Below, piece by piece: positions 15,018 through 23,292 of a DNA stretch of 64,000 nucleotides. This DNA is from Streptomyces sp. YPW6. GTDB taxonomy: Bacteria > Actinomycetota > Actinomycetes > Streptomycetales > Streptomycetaceae. Where the stretch lies: positions 186,001 to 250,000 of the forward strand of contig NZ_CP076457.1 in the NCBI RefSeq assembly GCF_018866325.1, in the 5' to 3' direction. Both the position numbers and the translations under genes were made by a program. The notes beneath the pieces were generated by a model, which had not been told where the DNA came from, ran no database searches, and saw nothing but the letters and a program-made list of their open reading frames with translations. The stretch's first letter is position 1. The number at the start of each line of letters is the position of its first letter.

Positions 15018-16622
15018 ATGGGCAAGGATCACCCGACGGTCTTGATCGCGGCCGCGCAGAGCGGCGACCAGCAGGCCAAGGACCGGCTCGTCTCGGCGTA
15101 CCTGCCGCTGCTGTACAACGTCGTCGGACGTGCGCTGGACGGTCATGCGGACGTGGACGACGTGGTGCAGGAGACGGTGCTGCGCATGCTCCGGGGCCTG
15201 CCCGAACTGCGCGACCCGGAGCGCTTCCGTTCCTGGCTGGTGGCGATCGCCATGAACGAGATACGGACGCACTGGCGCGAGAAGCAGGCGGGCGGGATAC
15301 CGGCGGACCGGCTGGACGCCGCGTACGACCTGCCGGATCCCCGCGCGGATTTCGTCGAGGTGACGATCCTGGAGCTCGGCCTGACCGGCCAGCGGCGGCA
15401 GGTCGCGGAGGCGACGCGCTGGCTGGACGAGGACGACCGCGCCCTGCTGTCGCTGTGGTGGCTGGAGACCGCAGGGCATCTGTCCCGGGCCGAGGTCGCC
15501 GCCGCTCTCGAACTCACCCCGCAGCACACCGCCGTACGGGTGCAGCGGATGAAGGCCCAGCTGGAGGCGGCGCGGGTCGTCGTGGGCGCGCTGGCCGCCG
15601 AGCCGCCGTGCGTCCTGCTGGAGGACATCACCGCAGGCTGGGACGGCGTCCCCTCCGCCCTGTGGCGCAAGCGCCTGGCCCGGCATGCCCGCGAGTGCAC
15701 GGTGTGCTCGGGCCACGGCTCGGGACTGGTGCCCGCCGAGGGGCTGCTGGTGGGGCTCGCGCTCGTCCCGGTGGCCGCGGCGGCGGGAGCGGGGGCCGCT
15801 CCCGACCTGCTCACCACGGCGGCGCACCTTGAGGCACCGGCCCCGGGCGCGGACGGTTCCGGGGCGGGGCGCGCCGAGCGCAGGCGGGTGCAGGCCCGGC
15901 GGCGCCGTCGCAACTCGGCCATCGCCGCCGTCGTCGCGGTCGCGGCACTGGGCACGGGCGGCGCGGCGGTGCACCTCTACACCGACGGCGACGACCGGGA
16001 CGCGACGACCCTCACGGCCGACGCTCCGGCCCCTCGCACCCAGGCGCCCACGTCGGCCGCCCCGACGTCGTCCCCCTCCCCCTCGGCGTCCGCGTCTCCC
16101 AGCGCCTCGAAGTCCCCGAGCCCCTCGCGTACGCCCAAGCCGAAGCCCAAGCCGAAGAAGAGCACGACGCCGCCGCCCGCGCCCAGCTCCGCCGCTCCGG
16201 TTCCCAAGCCGGAGCCGCCCGCGCCCGCGCCGCCGGCCCCGTCGGGCATGGCCGAGCAGGTCGCCGAGCTGGTCAACGCCGAGCGTTCCAAGGAAGGCTG
16301 CGGTCCGGTGACCGTCAACGGCCTGCTCAACACGGCCGCGCAGCGGCACTCAGCCGACATGGCGGCCCAGGACTACTTCTCCCACACCTCGCAGGACGGC
16401 AGGGACCCGGGCGACCGGATCACCGCGGCCGGATACCGGTGGTCGACGTACGGCGAGAACATCGCCAAGGGGCAGCGGAAACCGGCCGACGTGATGCGGT
16501 CCTGGATGGACAGCCCGGGGCACCGTGCGAACATCCTCAACTGCTCGTTCAAGGAGATCGGCATGGGGAAGCAGGATTCCGGCGGCGGCCCGGTGTGGAC
16601 GCAGGTGTTCGGGGCGCGCTGA
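15018..16622 (+). CDS. ECF sigma factor fused via zinc motif and TM helix to a CAP (SCP) domain
   Basis: 534 aa from ATG 15018. Residues about 5-200 are an ECF sigma factor: sigma-2 with VVGRALDGHADVDDVVQETV and FRSWLVAIAMNEIRTHWREK, then sigma-4 with LSRAEVAAALELTPQHTAVR. About 222-229 is HARECTVC, the HxxxCxxC zinc motif of anti-sigma domains. One TM helix (about 299-321, SAIAAVVAVAALGTGGAAV) leads to a Ser/Pro/Lys-rich linker (about 335-405) and a C-terminal CAP domain (about 408-534) with HSADMAAQDYFSH and GENIAKG...SPGHRANIL. So DNA-binding and extracytoplasmic domains sit in one membrane protein, with a built-in anti-sigma-like module. Release by proteolysis is the obvious hypothesis. 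Membrane-tethered ECFs exist in actinobacteria; the CAP output is unusual. Confidence 0.88.
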   Translation: MGKDHPTVLIAAAQSGDQQAKDRLVSAYLPLLYNVVGRALDGHADVDDVVQETVLRMLRGLPELRDPERFRSWLVAIAMNEIRTHWREKQAGGIPADRLDAAYDLPDPRADFVEVTILELGLTGQRRQVAEATRWLDEDDRALLSLWWLETAGHLSRAEVAAALELTPQHTAVRVQRMKAQLEAARVVVGALAAEPPCVLLEDITAGWDGVPSALWRKRLARHARECTVCSGHGSGLVPAEGLLVGLALVPVAAAAGAGAAPDLLTTAAHLEAPAPGADGSGAGRAERRRVQARRRRRNSAIAAVVAVAALGTGGAAVHLYTDGDDRDATTLTADAPAPRTQAPTSAAPTSSPSPSASASPSASKSPSPSRTPKPKPKPKKSTTPPPAPSSAAPVPKPEPPAPAPPAPSGMAEQVAELVNAERSKEGCGPVTVNGLLNTAAQRHSADMAAQDYFSHTSQDGRDPGDRITAAGYRWSTYGENIAKGQRKPADVMRSWMDSPGHRANILNCSFKEIGMGKQDSGGGPVWTQVFGAR

Positions 16623-16661
16623 GCCCGCACGGCGCACGCGGCGGATGCCTACGATGCGGTC

Positions 16662-17039
16662 ATGATCGCTGAACTGGAGTGCGTGGTCCTGGACTGCCCG
16701 GACCCGAGGGAACTGGCCGGCTTCTACGCGTCGCTGCTGGGAGGCGAGGTCGACCGTCCCGACCGGCGGTGGGAGTGCGACGCCGAGTGGTCCACGCTGC
16801 ACACGCCCGGCGGTCTCGTCCTCGCCTTTCAGCGGGTGGCGGGCTACCGGGCGCCGCACTGGCCCGGTCAGGAAGTGCCCCAGCAGTTCCACCTGGACTT
16901 CGGCGTCAGCGACCAGGAACGGGCGCACGAGGACGTCCTGGCGGCCGGGGCCTCGCTCCTCGACGCCGGCGACGAGGAGCGGGGCTGGCGTGTGTACGCC
17001 GACCCGGCCGGGCATCCCTTCTGCCTGGTACGCCACTGA
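16662..17039 (+). CDS. VOC (glyoxalase/bleomycin-resistance fold) protein
   Basis: 125 aa, ATG 16662. Single VOC domain: ELECVVLDCPDPRELAGFYA at the start with beta-alpha-beta topology, QQFHLDFGVSDQERAHEDVL in the middle with the usual metal-site His, and the C-terminal strand VYADPAGHPFCLVRH. The actinobacterial 'LDCPDPxxLAxFY...DPxGHPFCL' subgroup is common and mostly uncharacterised; members may bind metals, drugs or small metabolites. Convergent with the next gene across a very strong bidirectional terminator. Confidence 0.85.
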   Translation: MIAELECVVLDCPDPRELAGFYASLLGGEVDRPDRRWECDAEWSTLHTPGGLVLAFQRVAGYRAPHWPGQEVPQQFHLDFGVSDQERAHEDVLAAGASLLDAGDEERGWRVYADPAGHPFCLVRH

Positions 17040-17063
17040 CCGTGCCCGTCCCCATTCCTGCGC

Positions 17064-17107
17064 CCCGGAGTTCCCCGGTGCGGCCGGCCGCACCGGGGAA
17101 CTCCGGG
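17064..17107. terminator. Bidirectional terminator, 44-bp perfect palindrome
   Basis: Two 22-nt arms meet without a loop at 17085/17086 (centre GTGCGGCCGGCCGCAC). It sits exactly between convergent genes ending at 17039 (+) and 17128 (-). Confidence 0.8.
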
Positions 17108-17127
17108 ACCGAGGGGCCTCCGCGAGA

Positions 17128-17469
17128 TCAGCGCAGGGCCAGGGTGACCGCCGTACCGAGGCAGGTCACCGCGCCCACCGCGCCGACCGAGACAGCGAGG
17201 CAGCGGGCCCGGAGCCGCGTGTAGCGCCCGGTGTACTCCTCGCGCAGTTCTTCCGCGCGGTCGCGGATCCGGATGAGCGACTCGCGCGACACAGCGACGC
17301 GTTCGGTGACGAACACCCGCTCGACGTCCTCACGCTGCGCCGTGGTCAGCCAGGGCAGTTGGTCGGCGAACCGGCCTGCCTGCCGTCGCGCCCGTTCGAC
17401 CTCGGCGTTCCACAGCAGAAACCCCTCCAGCTGTGCCAGGCCCCTGGCGCTGTCCTTGTCGGGCGTCAC
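17128..17469 (-). CDS. Hypothetical membrane-anchored protein, 113 aa
   Basis: GTG at 17467-17469 behind AGGAGG. The protein is a helical, charged cytoplasmic domain (about 1-90; LAQLEGFLLWNAEVERARRQ, then TTAQREDVERVFVTERVAVS) with a single C-terminal TM helix (about 91-111, LAVSVGAVGAVTCLGTAVTL). Tail-anchored topology with a very short outside end. No enzymatic motif. It lies 40 bp downstream of ctaD on the same strand and may be co-transcribed, so a link to respiration is possible but only by position. Confidence 0.65.
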   Translation of the reverse strand: MTPDKDSARGLAQLEGFLLWNAEVERARRQAGRFADQLPWLTTAQREDVERVFVTERVAVSRESLIRIRDRAEELREEYTGRYTRLRARCLAVSVGAVGAVTCLGTAVTLALR

Positions 17470-17509
17470 GCGTCCTCCTCTCCGTCACACCGTCGGTTCC
17501 GGGCCGCCG

Positions 17510-19243
17510 TCACGGCTCGTGCCGGTCCCCGGGGGCGACGATCCTGGAGTCCTCGGGGTGGTTGAGGGCCTCATCCATGGAGCGGACCGCAGGGTGGTGC
17601 AGGTCGAACGCCGGGGACTCGGAACGGATCCGCGGCAGCGTGACGAAGTTGTGCCGCGGCGGCGGGCAGGAGGTCGCCCACTCCAGCGAACGGCCGTAGC
17701 CCCACGGGTCGTCGACCTCGATCTTCTGGCCGTACCTGGCGGTCTTCCAGACGTTGTAGAGGAACGGCAGGATCGACAGTCCGAGCAGGAACGAGGACAT
17801 GGTGGAGACGGTGTTGAGCGCGGTGAAGCCGTCGGCGTCGAGGTAGTCCGCGTAACGGCGTGGCATACCCTCCGCGCCCAGCCAGTGCTGAACGAGGAAC
17901 GTGCCGTGGAAACCGACGAAGAGCGTCCAGAACGTCACCTTCCCGAGCCGCTCGTCCAGCATCTTTCCGGTGAACTTCGGCCACCAGAAATGGAATCCGG
18001 CGAACATCGCGAAGACCACGGTGCCGAACACCACGTAGTGGAAGTGGGCGACGACGAAGTACGAGTCGGAGACGTGGAAGTCCAGGGGCGGGGAGGCCAG
18101 GATGATTCCGGTCAGACCGCCGAAGAGGAACGTGACCAGGAAGCCGACGGACCACAGCATCGGTGTCTCGATCGACAGAGACCCTTTCCACATCGTGCCG
18201 ATCCAGTTGAAGAACTTCACCCCGGTCGGCACGGCGATCAGGAACGTCATGAACGAGAAGAACGGCAACAGCACCGCGCCCGTGACGAACATGTGGTGGG
18301 CCCACACCGTCACGGACAGCCCCGCGATGGCGATGGTGGCCGCGACCAGTCCGATGTAGCCGAAAACCGGTTTGCGGCTGAAGACCGGGAAGATCTCGGT
18401 GACGATGCCGAAGAACGGCAAAGCGATGATGTAGACCTCGGGGTGGCCGAAGAACCAGAACAGGTGCTGCCACAGCAGTGCGCCGCCGTTGGCCGCGTCG
18501 AAGACATGGGCGCCGAACTTGCGGTCGGCCTCCAGCGCCAGCAGGGCCGCTGCCAGGACCGGGAAGGCCATGAGGACCAGAACACCGGTCAGCAGGACGT
18601 TCCAGGTGAAGATCGGCATGCGGAACATCGTCATGCCGGGGGCGCGCAGACAGATGATCGTGGTGATGAAGTTGACCGAGCCGAGGATCGTACCGAAGCC
18701 GGAGAAGGCCAGACCCATGATCCACATGTCGGCGCCGATACTCGGCGAACGGACCGCGTCGTTGAGCGGGGCGTAGGCGAACCAGCCGAAGTCCGCCGCG
18801 CCCTGCGGGGTGAGAAAGCCCGCCACCACGATGAGCGAGCCGAAGAGATACAGCCAGTACGCGAACATGTTCAGCCGCGGGAACGCCACGTCGGGCGCGC
18901 CGATCTGCAGCGGCATGATCCAGTTGGCGAATCCGGCGAACAGCGGCGTCGCGAACATCAGCAGCATGATCGTGCCGTGCATCGTGAACGCCTGATTGAA
19001 CTGCTCGTTCGAAATCAACTGGATACCGGGACGGGCCAGCTCGGCCCGCATCACCAGGGCCAGGATTCCTCCCACGCAGAAGAACGCGAAGGAGGTGACG
19101 AGGTAGAGCGTACCGATCGTCTTGTGATCCGTCGTGGTCATCCACTTGACGACCATGTTGCCGGGCTCTCCGCTCCGTACCGGCATTTCGTCCTCGTCGG
19201 CGGTATCGGTCTCCACCGGTTGCGAGATGCCCCTCGTCGTCAC
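17510..19243 (-). CDS. ctaD: Cytochrome c oxidase subunit I (aa3 type)
   Basis: 577 aa, about 12 TM helices, GTG 19241-19243 with AAGGAG. All heme-copper oxidase signatures are present: [20 protein letters not shown] at the first helix, HGTIM with a heme a ligand, [15 protein letters not shown] (CuB/His-Tyr), [11 protein letters not shown] (two CuB His) and [12 protein letters not shown] (heme ligands). It carries the proton pump core of complex IV in the cytoplasmic membrane. The other subunits (ctaC, ctaE, ctaF) and the qcr genes are not next to it, so this is a solo copy, probably a paralogue of the main ctaCDFE locus. Confidence 0.93.
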   Translation of the reverse strand: MTTRGISQPVETDTADEDEMPVRSGEPGNMVVKWMTTTDHKTIGTLYLVTSFAFFCVGGILALVMRAELARPGIQLISNEQFNQAFTMHGTIMLLMFATPLFAGFANWIMPLQIGAPDVAFPRLNMFAYWLYLFGSLIVVAGFLTPQGAADFGWFAYAPLNDAVRSPSIGADMWIMGLAFSGFGTILGSVNFITTIICLRAPGMTMFRMPIFTWNVLLTGVLVLMAFPVLAAALLALEADRKFGAHVFDAANGGALLWQHLFWFFGHPEVYIIALPFFGIVTEIFPVFSRKPVFGYIGLVAATIAIAGLSVTVWAHHMFVTGAVLLPFFSFMTFLIAVPTGVKFFNWIGTMWKGSLSIETPMLWSVGFLVTFLFGGLTGIILASPPLDFHVSDSYFVVAHFHYVVFGTVVFAMFAGFHFWWPKFTGKMLDERLGKVTFWTLFVGFHGTFLVQHWLGAEGMPRRYADYLDADGFTALNTVSTMSSFLLGLSILPFLYNVWKTARYGQKIEVDDPWGYGRSLEWATSCPPPRHNFVTLPRIRSESPAFDLHHPAVRSMDEALNHPEDSRIVAPGDRHEP

Positions 19244-19535
19244 TCAGACGCTCCTTCGGTCGACGGCCCGTGTGGACCCGGCGACCAGAATGGACCCGCG
19301 GCGATCGGTGCGGTGGGACATCCTTCCCCGTCCGGCGCGAGCGGCCGACAAGGACACTCATATGGCCTACCGCGCGGGCTCGGCCCCCGGTCGGCGCAAC
19401 GCGAAACGCGCATCAACACCCGGGGGCCGATCGGATATTCCTTCGCCGGAATCGGAATAGGCCCTCCGGAGCGGGAGTTGGTGAAGCGGCAGAACCCACT
19501 CCTGTCCGCTCGGACGGCTACGGAAGGTCTGATCC
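19244..19535. other. Divergent intergenic region, 292 bp
   Basis: Promoter region between ctaD (-) and the F420/NADP reductase gene (+). AT-richer than neighbouring DNA around 19340-19480, which fits promoters, but no clear -10/-35 boxes or palindromes were identified. Confidence 0.4.
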
Positions 19536-20192
19536 ATGAAAATCGGCATCATCGGCGCGGGCAACATCGGCGGCAATCTGACGCGGCGCCTGACGGCCCT
19601 CGGGCACGAGGTCGCCGTCGCCAACTCCCGCGGCCCGCAGACGCTCACCGCCCTGGCCGAGGAGACGGGGGCGAAGCCGGTGACCGCGCCGGAGGCGGCG
19701 CAGGGCGCCCGGGTGGTGGTGGTCGCCGTACCGCTGAAGGCCGTGCCCCACCTGCCTGCCGGCTTCCTCGACGGGGCGGCGGAGAATGCCGCGGTCGTCG
19801 ACACGGGCAACTACTACCCGCAGCGCGACGGCCGCATCGCCGCCATCGAGGACGGGCTGACCGAGAGCCGGTGGACGGAGGAGCAGATCGGTCACCCCGT
19901 GATCAAGGCGTTCAACGGCACCTATGCCCAGGACATCCTGGACCGGGCCCGCCCGCAGGGAGCAGCGGACCGTCTGGTGCTGCCGGTGGCGGGCGACGAC
20001 CCGGCGGCCAAGCAGGTGGTGCGTGACCTCATCGACGCGTTGGGCTTCGACACGGTCGACGGGGGCGGGCTGGACGATTCGTGGCGTCAGCAGCCCGGCA
20101 CCCCGGTGTACGGGAACCGGGGCGACGCCGACGCCGTCACGAAGGCCCTCTCGGAGGCGTCGCCGGAGCGCACGGCGGAGTTCCGCGCCTGA
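19536..20192 (+). CDS. NAD(P)-binding oxidoreductase, F420:NADPH reductase-like
   Basis: 218 aa, ATG 19536. The N-terminal Rossmann loop is MKIGIIGAGNIGGNLTRRLT (GxGxxG), followed by VAVANSRGPQTLTALAEETG, where the Ser-Arg pair after the second strand favours NADP. Further family blocks are VVVAVPLKAVPHLP, VDTGNYYP and KAFNGTYA. The whole resembles the F420-dependent NADP reductase group, but the family also covers dehydrogenases of unknown substrate. Monocistronic; a strong hairpin follows. Confidence 0.82.
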   Translation: MKIGIIGAGNIGGNLTRRLTALGHEVAVANSRGPQTLTALAEETGAKPVTAPEAAQGARVVVVAVPLKAVPHLPAGFLDGAAENAAVVDTGNYYPQRDGRIAAIEDGLTESRWTEEQIGHPVIKAFNGTYAQDILDRARPQGAADRLVLPVAGDDPAAKQVVRDLIDALGFDTVDGGGLDDSWRQQPGTPVYGNRGDADAVTKALSEASPERTAEFRA

Positions 20193-20251
20193 CACCGGCG
20201 CGCCCCCACACCTGACAGCACGCGCCAGGCGTGCGGGAGCCGGGTGAAGAC

Positions 20252-20290
20252 TCCGGCCGGGCGGGAAACGGGGGTGTCCGCCCGGCCGGA
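20252..20290. terminator. Terminator hairpin, 13-bp stem
   Basis: Perfect stem TCCGGCCGGGCGG / CCGCCCGGCCGGA with a 13-nt loop, 60 nt after the stop at 20192. A smaller hairpin (GCACGC / GCGTGC) lies at 20218-20234. Confidence 0.65.
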
Positions 20291-20330
20291 TCTCCGGTTA
20301 CCCCCGGACGGCACCCTGACGGCGAGAACC

Positions 20331-20342
20331 TACCCATGGGTA
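20331..20342. promoter_or_regulatory. Palindrome TACCCATGGGTA upstream of the SRPBCC gene
   Basis: A perfect 12-bp palindrome with flanking ACC/GGT trinucleotides, about 85 bp before the SRPBCC start and just after the preceding terminator. A possible operator or promoter-linked site; the binding protein is unknown. Confidence 0.35.
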
Positions 20343-20426
20343 AGGTGTCGGCTCCGGGATACCGGCTCCACGGTCCGTCCGGCCCCGGGCGTGGTCCCTC
20401 GACGGCCGTGGGCAAGGAGTCGCCTC

Positions 20427-20945
20427 ATGTCCCGCACCATGTCCGTGTCCGACAGCATCGTCATCGACGCCTCACCGGCGGTCGTCTACGCACGGCTCAG
20501 CGACCCCACGGCGATGGGGCGTTGGAGCCCCGAGAACCGGGGCGCGACCGTGCGGGGCGAGCGGCGCGACGCGTACGTCGGCATGGTCTTCGAGGGCCGC
20601 AACAAGCGCGGCGCGGCACGCTGGACGACCCGGTGCACGGTGACGGCGGCCGATCCCGGCGAGCGCTTCGCCTTCCGGGTGCACGCGATCGGTCTGCGGC
20701 GCCCCTTGCTCCCGGGCCCGATCGCCACCTGGGAGTACCGTTTCGAGGCGGCGGGCGGAGCGACCCGGGTCACGGAGACCTGGACCGACGACCGCCGTCG
20801 CTGGCCGGATTTCCTCGCCAACGCCTTCGACCGTGTGGCGACGGGCGGCAAGACCTTCGCGCAGTTCCAGGCCGGCAACATCCGTACGACGTTGAAGCGC
20901 CTCAAGGCGGCGCTGGAGGCGGACGCACAGGAAAGCGCGGCCTGA
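20427..20945 (+). CDS. SRPBCC (START/Bet v1-like) family protein
   Basis: 172 aa from ATG 20427 after AAGGAG. Typical polyketide_cyc2/SRPBCC pattern: SDSIVIDASPAVVYARLSDP (strand-helix), MGRWSPENRGATV, central strands with RWTTRCTVTAADPGERFAF, TWEYRFEAAGGATRVTETW and a long C-terminal helix NIRTTLKRLKAAL. Such proteins bind hydrophobic ligands in a helix-grip cavity; the ligand is not predictable here. No signal peptide. Confidence 0.85.
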   Translation: MSRTMSVSDSIVIDASPAVVYARLSDPTAMGRWSPENRGATVRGERRDAYVGMVFEGRNKRGAARWTTRCTVTAADPGERFAFRVHAIGLRRPLLPGPIATWEYRFEAAGGATRVTETWTDDRRRWPDFLANAFDRVATGGKTFAQFQAGNIRTTLKRLKAALEADAQESAA

Positions 20946-21018
20946 CGGACGCCGCCCTCAGGTTCCTGCTGGTGCGAGCATGGCACCAGGAGGCTGCGGA
21001 GCAAGGGGAGGCGGACGC

Positions 21019-21513
21019 ATGGGCACCGAGGAGAGCACCGGATTCGAGCCGGCGACCGGTGACGGACCGCCGCTGTCCGAACCCCCGGCGGCGCGGGCCG
21101 CTTCGGTGCGGACCGCGTTCGAGGGACTGCTGCAGATCCGCCGCCTCACCGGGACAGGGCAGCCGGACCCCGAGTCCGCGCCGGCGCCGTGGGAACGGAA
21201 CCGACCGGTGAGGGCGGTCGCGTTGGCGCTGGAGCGGTCGGGGGCCACGCCGTCCGCCGTCGACCCGTCGGGGCGCCGCGTTTCGGCCGGATACCGGGTG
21301 AGCGACGGGGAGTCGGCGGGGTCGGTCAGGGTCGAGTGGACCGGGCCACCCGGCAGCGGCGCCGCCCACGACGAGGAGGAGGCCCTGGCCGGCTGCGCTT
21401 CGGCCCTGCGGGACGTGGGCTGGACGGTGCTGCTGTATCGGGGGCCACGCAGACGGCGCTACCTGGAGGTGGAGCCGCCGAGCGGGTTGTCAGGCGGGCA
21501 CGCCCGGTCCTGA
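21019..21513 (+). CDS. Hypothetical protein, 164 aa
   Basis: ATG 21019 behind AAGGGGAGG. The N-terminal half is a low-complexity acidic/Pro linker; the C-terminal half (about 100-150) has SVRVEWTGPPGS, EEALAGCASALRDVGWTVLL and YLEVEPPS, suggesting a small alpha/beta domain. Good codon bias, soluble. No recognised family. Stands alone between SRPBCC and a 75-aa gene on the same strand. Confidence 0.6.
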   Translation: MGTEESTGFEPATGDGPPLSEPPAARAASVRTAFEGLLQIRRLTGTGQPDPESAPAPWERNRPVRAVALALERSGATPSAVDPSGRRVSAGYRVSDGESAGSVRVEWTGPPGSGAAHDEEEALAGCASALRDVGWTVLLYRGPRRRRYLEVEPPSGLSGGHARS

Positions 21514-21578
21514 GGCCGCGTTGTCAGACCCGTGAGAGATGCTTGACGGTCCGACAGCCCTGAGGAGGAGATGCTGAG

Positions 21579-21806
21579 ATGGACAGCGACGAACTCGCCG
21601 CGGCGCAGGCGTACGTCCGCCTGCTGGAGGCCACCCGGGCGGCGCTCGCGGACCCCGACGACGCGCCGGTCTACCTGCCGTTGCTGACCTCCCCGATGCG
21701 CGAGGCCGATCAGGCCCTGCACAGCGCGGGGCTGACGGGCAACGAGGACCGGCTGTTCGCTCTCGTCCGGGCCCTGCAGCCGAGCCTGTCGGGCAGCGAC
21801 AGATAG
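21579..21806 (+). CDS. Hypothetical protein, 75 aa
   Basis: ATG 21579 after GAGGAG (spacing about 8). A small acidic helical protein: MDSDELAAAQAYVRLLEATR, then LADPDDAPVYLPLLTSPMRE and LTGNEDRLFALVRALQPSLS. Codon bias is good. No known function. Followed by the 160-bp inverted-repeat element at 21832-21991. Confidence 0.6.
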   Translation: MDSDELAAAQAYVRLLEATRAALADPDDAPVYLPLLTSPMREADQALHSAGLTGNEDRLFALVRALQPSLSGSDR

Positions 21807-21831
21807 CGCGGGCGGGCACTCCCTGGGGTCG

Positions 21832-21991
21832 GTCGTCACACTGCCGCCGTCGCCCGGAGGGCGGCCACGCGGCGTCTGGTGCGTGCGATCGCAAGGCGCG
21901 GGAATGGTCTCGTAGCGGAGCTACTTGGCCCTTTCGGCAACGCCGCGAGCGTGCGTGCCGGACGCCGCGCGGCAGGCGGCAGTGTGACGAC
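21832..21991. repeat. 160-bp inverted-repeat (MITE-like or structured) element
   Basis: Perfect 17-bp terminal inverted repeats (GTCGTCACACTGCCGCC at 21832-21848, complement at 21975-21991) bound a largely self-complementary interior. A further inner pair is GCGGCGTC(T/C)GG against its complement, and an apical hairpin GTAGC-GGA-GCTAC sits near 21912-21924. Whole-element folding gives one long imperfect stem. It lies in an intergenic gap and abuts the 3' end of the reverse-strand hydrolase gene, so it may also act as terminator. No coding frame. Copy number elsewhere cannot be judged from this window. Confidence 0.75.
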
Positions 21992-21996
21992 AGGCC

Positions 21997-23109
21997 CTAG
22001 CTGCCCGCCCCTTCCTGGCCTCCGCGCGCGGAGGTGGCCGCGGGCCCCGGAGCGAGGCCGAGTTCCTGTTGGCCGGGGCTGAGGGGTGCGAAGAACCGGG
22101 CCACCTCCTGGTCGTCGACCTCGGCGAGGGTGCCCGGCTTCCACTGGGGCGCGTTGTCCTTGTCGATGATCCGGGCGCGAATGCCTTCGACGAAATCCGG
22201 GTGCTCGAACGCCCGGCTGGACACCCGGAACTCCTGGTCGAGTACGGCTTCCAGGCTGTCGAGCCGGGCGGCGCCGCGGACTGCGGCCAGTGTGACCTTG
22301 AGGGCGAGGGGCGACTTGGTCAGCAGTTCGTCCGCCGCCGCCCGCGCGGCGGGAACACTGCTCTCGCGCAGCTTCCGGACAATCTCCTCGACGCTGTTGG
22401 CCGCGTAGCAGGCATCGATCCAGCCGCGTTGCGCGGCGAGGTCGCCGGCCGGCGGCCGGGTGGCGAACTCCTGGACGACGTCCGCGACGGACCTGCCCGG
22501 ACGGGGTGGCTCACCGAGTGCCTCGGTCAGGGCCGGCAGGAGGCGGGCCGGTACGTGGTGGTCGGCGAGGCCGCAGAGGACGGCGTCGGCGGCTCCGGCG
22601 GAGCGGCCGGTGAGCGCCAGATGGGTGCCCAGCTCACCGGGGGCGGCGGCCAGCAGGCGGGTGCCCCCGACATCCGGCACGAAGCCGATGGCGGTCTCGG
22701 GCATGGCGACGCGCGAGCGTTCGGTGACGACACGGATGCCGGCGTGGGCCGACACCCCGACCCCGCCGCCCATCACGATGCCGTCCATCAGGGCAACGTA
22801 CGGCTTGGGGAACCGGGCGATGCGGGCGTTGAGGCGGTACTCGTCACGCCAGAAGTCCAGCGACGCGCCTCCCGAGGCCCGGGCGTCGTCGTGCAGGGCG
22901 CGGATGTCGCCCCCGGCGCACAGGCCCCGGTCGCCCGCCCCGGACAGCAGCACCGAGTGGATCGCTTCGTCCCGCTCGGCTCGGGCCAGGGCCTCGTCGA
23001 GCAGCCGCACCATGGTGTGGCTGAGCGCGTTCAGGGCCCTGGGGCGGTTCAGTGTGAGGTGCATGCAGGTGCCCCTCGTCTCCACCAGGACGGGCCGGTC
23101 GTCGTTCAT
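21997..23109 (-). CDS. 3-hydroxyisobutyryl-CoA hydrolase-like (enoyl-CoA hydratase/isomerase fold)
   Basis: 370 aa from ATG 23107-23109. Crotonase motifs: LTLNRPRALNALSHTMVRLL, AGDRGLCAGGDIRALH (oxyanion loop), PYVALMDGIVMGGGVGVSAH and ETAIGFVPDVGGTRLLAAAP. The length and the ECH_2 C-terminal part (VDDQEVARFFAPL) fit HIBCH-like enzymes, which release 3-hydroxyisobutyrate in valine catabolism. No other valine-pathway gene is adjacent. It is convergent with nothing close on the left other than the inverted-repeat element, and divergent from the SpoIIE regulator on the right. Confidence 0.85.
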   Translation of the reverse strand: MNDDRPVLVETRGTCMHLTLNRPRALNALSHTMVRLLDEALARAERDEAIHSVLLSGAGDRGLCAGGDIRALHDDARASGGASLDFWRDEYRLNARIARFPKPYVALMDGIVMGGGVGVSAHAGIRVVTERSRVAMPETAIGFVPDVGGTRLLAAAPGELGTHLALTGRSAGAADAVLCGLADHHVPARLLPALTEALGEPPRPGRSVADVVQEFATRPPAGDLAAQRGWIDACYAANSVEEIVRKLRESSVPAARAAADELLTKSPLALKVTLAAVRGAARLDSLEAVLDQEFRVSSRAFEHPDFVEGIRARIIDKDNAPQWKPGTLAEVDDQEVARFFAPLSPGQQELGLAPGPAATSARGGQEGAGS

Positions 23110-23292
23110 GCGTGCGCTCCGCTCGCTGGGCTCATGGACACGTCGGACGCCTCCATGGTCGCGGACGGCCCTCGACCGCCATTCCCCGGCCCCCCGACCG
23201 GCCGCTGTGGCACTCCGATGGATGCGGCTCGACAATTGAGGCCTGCGGGACGCGCCGACGCCCGGCCCCGCCGGACGACCTCCGGAGCAGGA

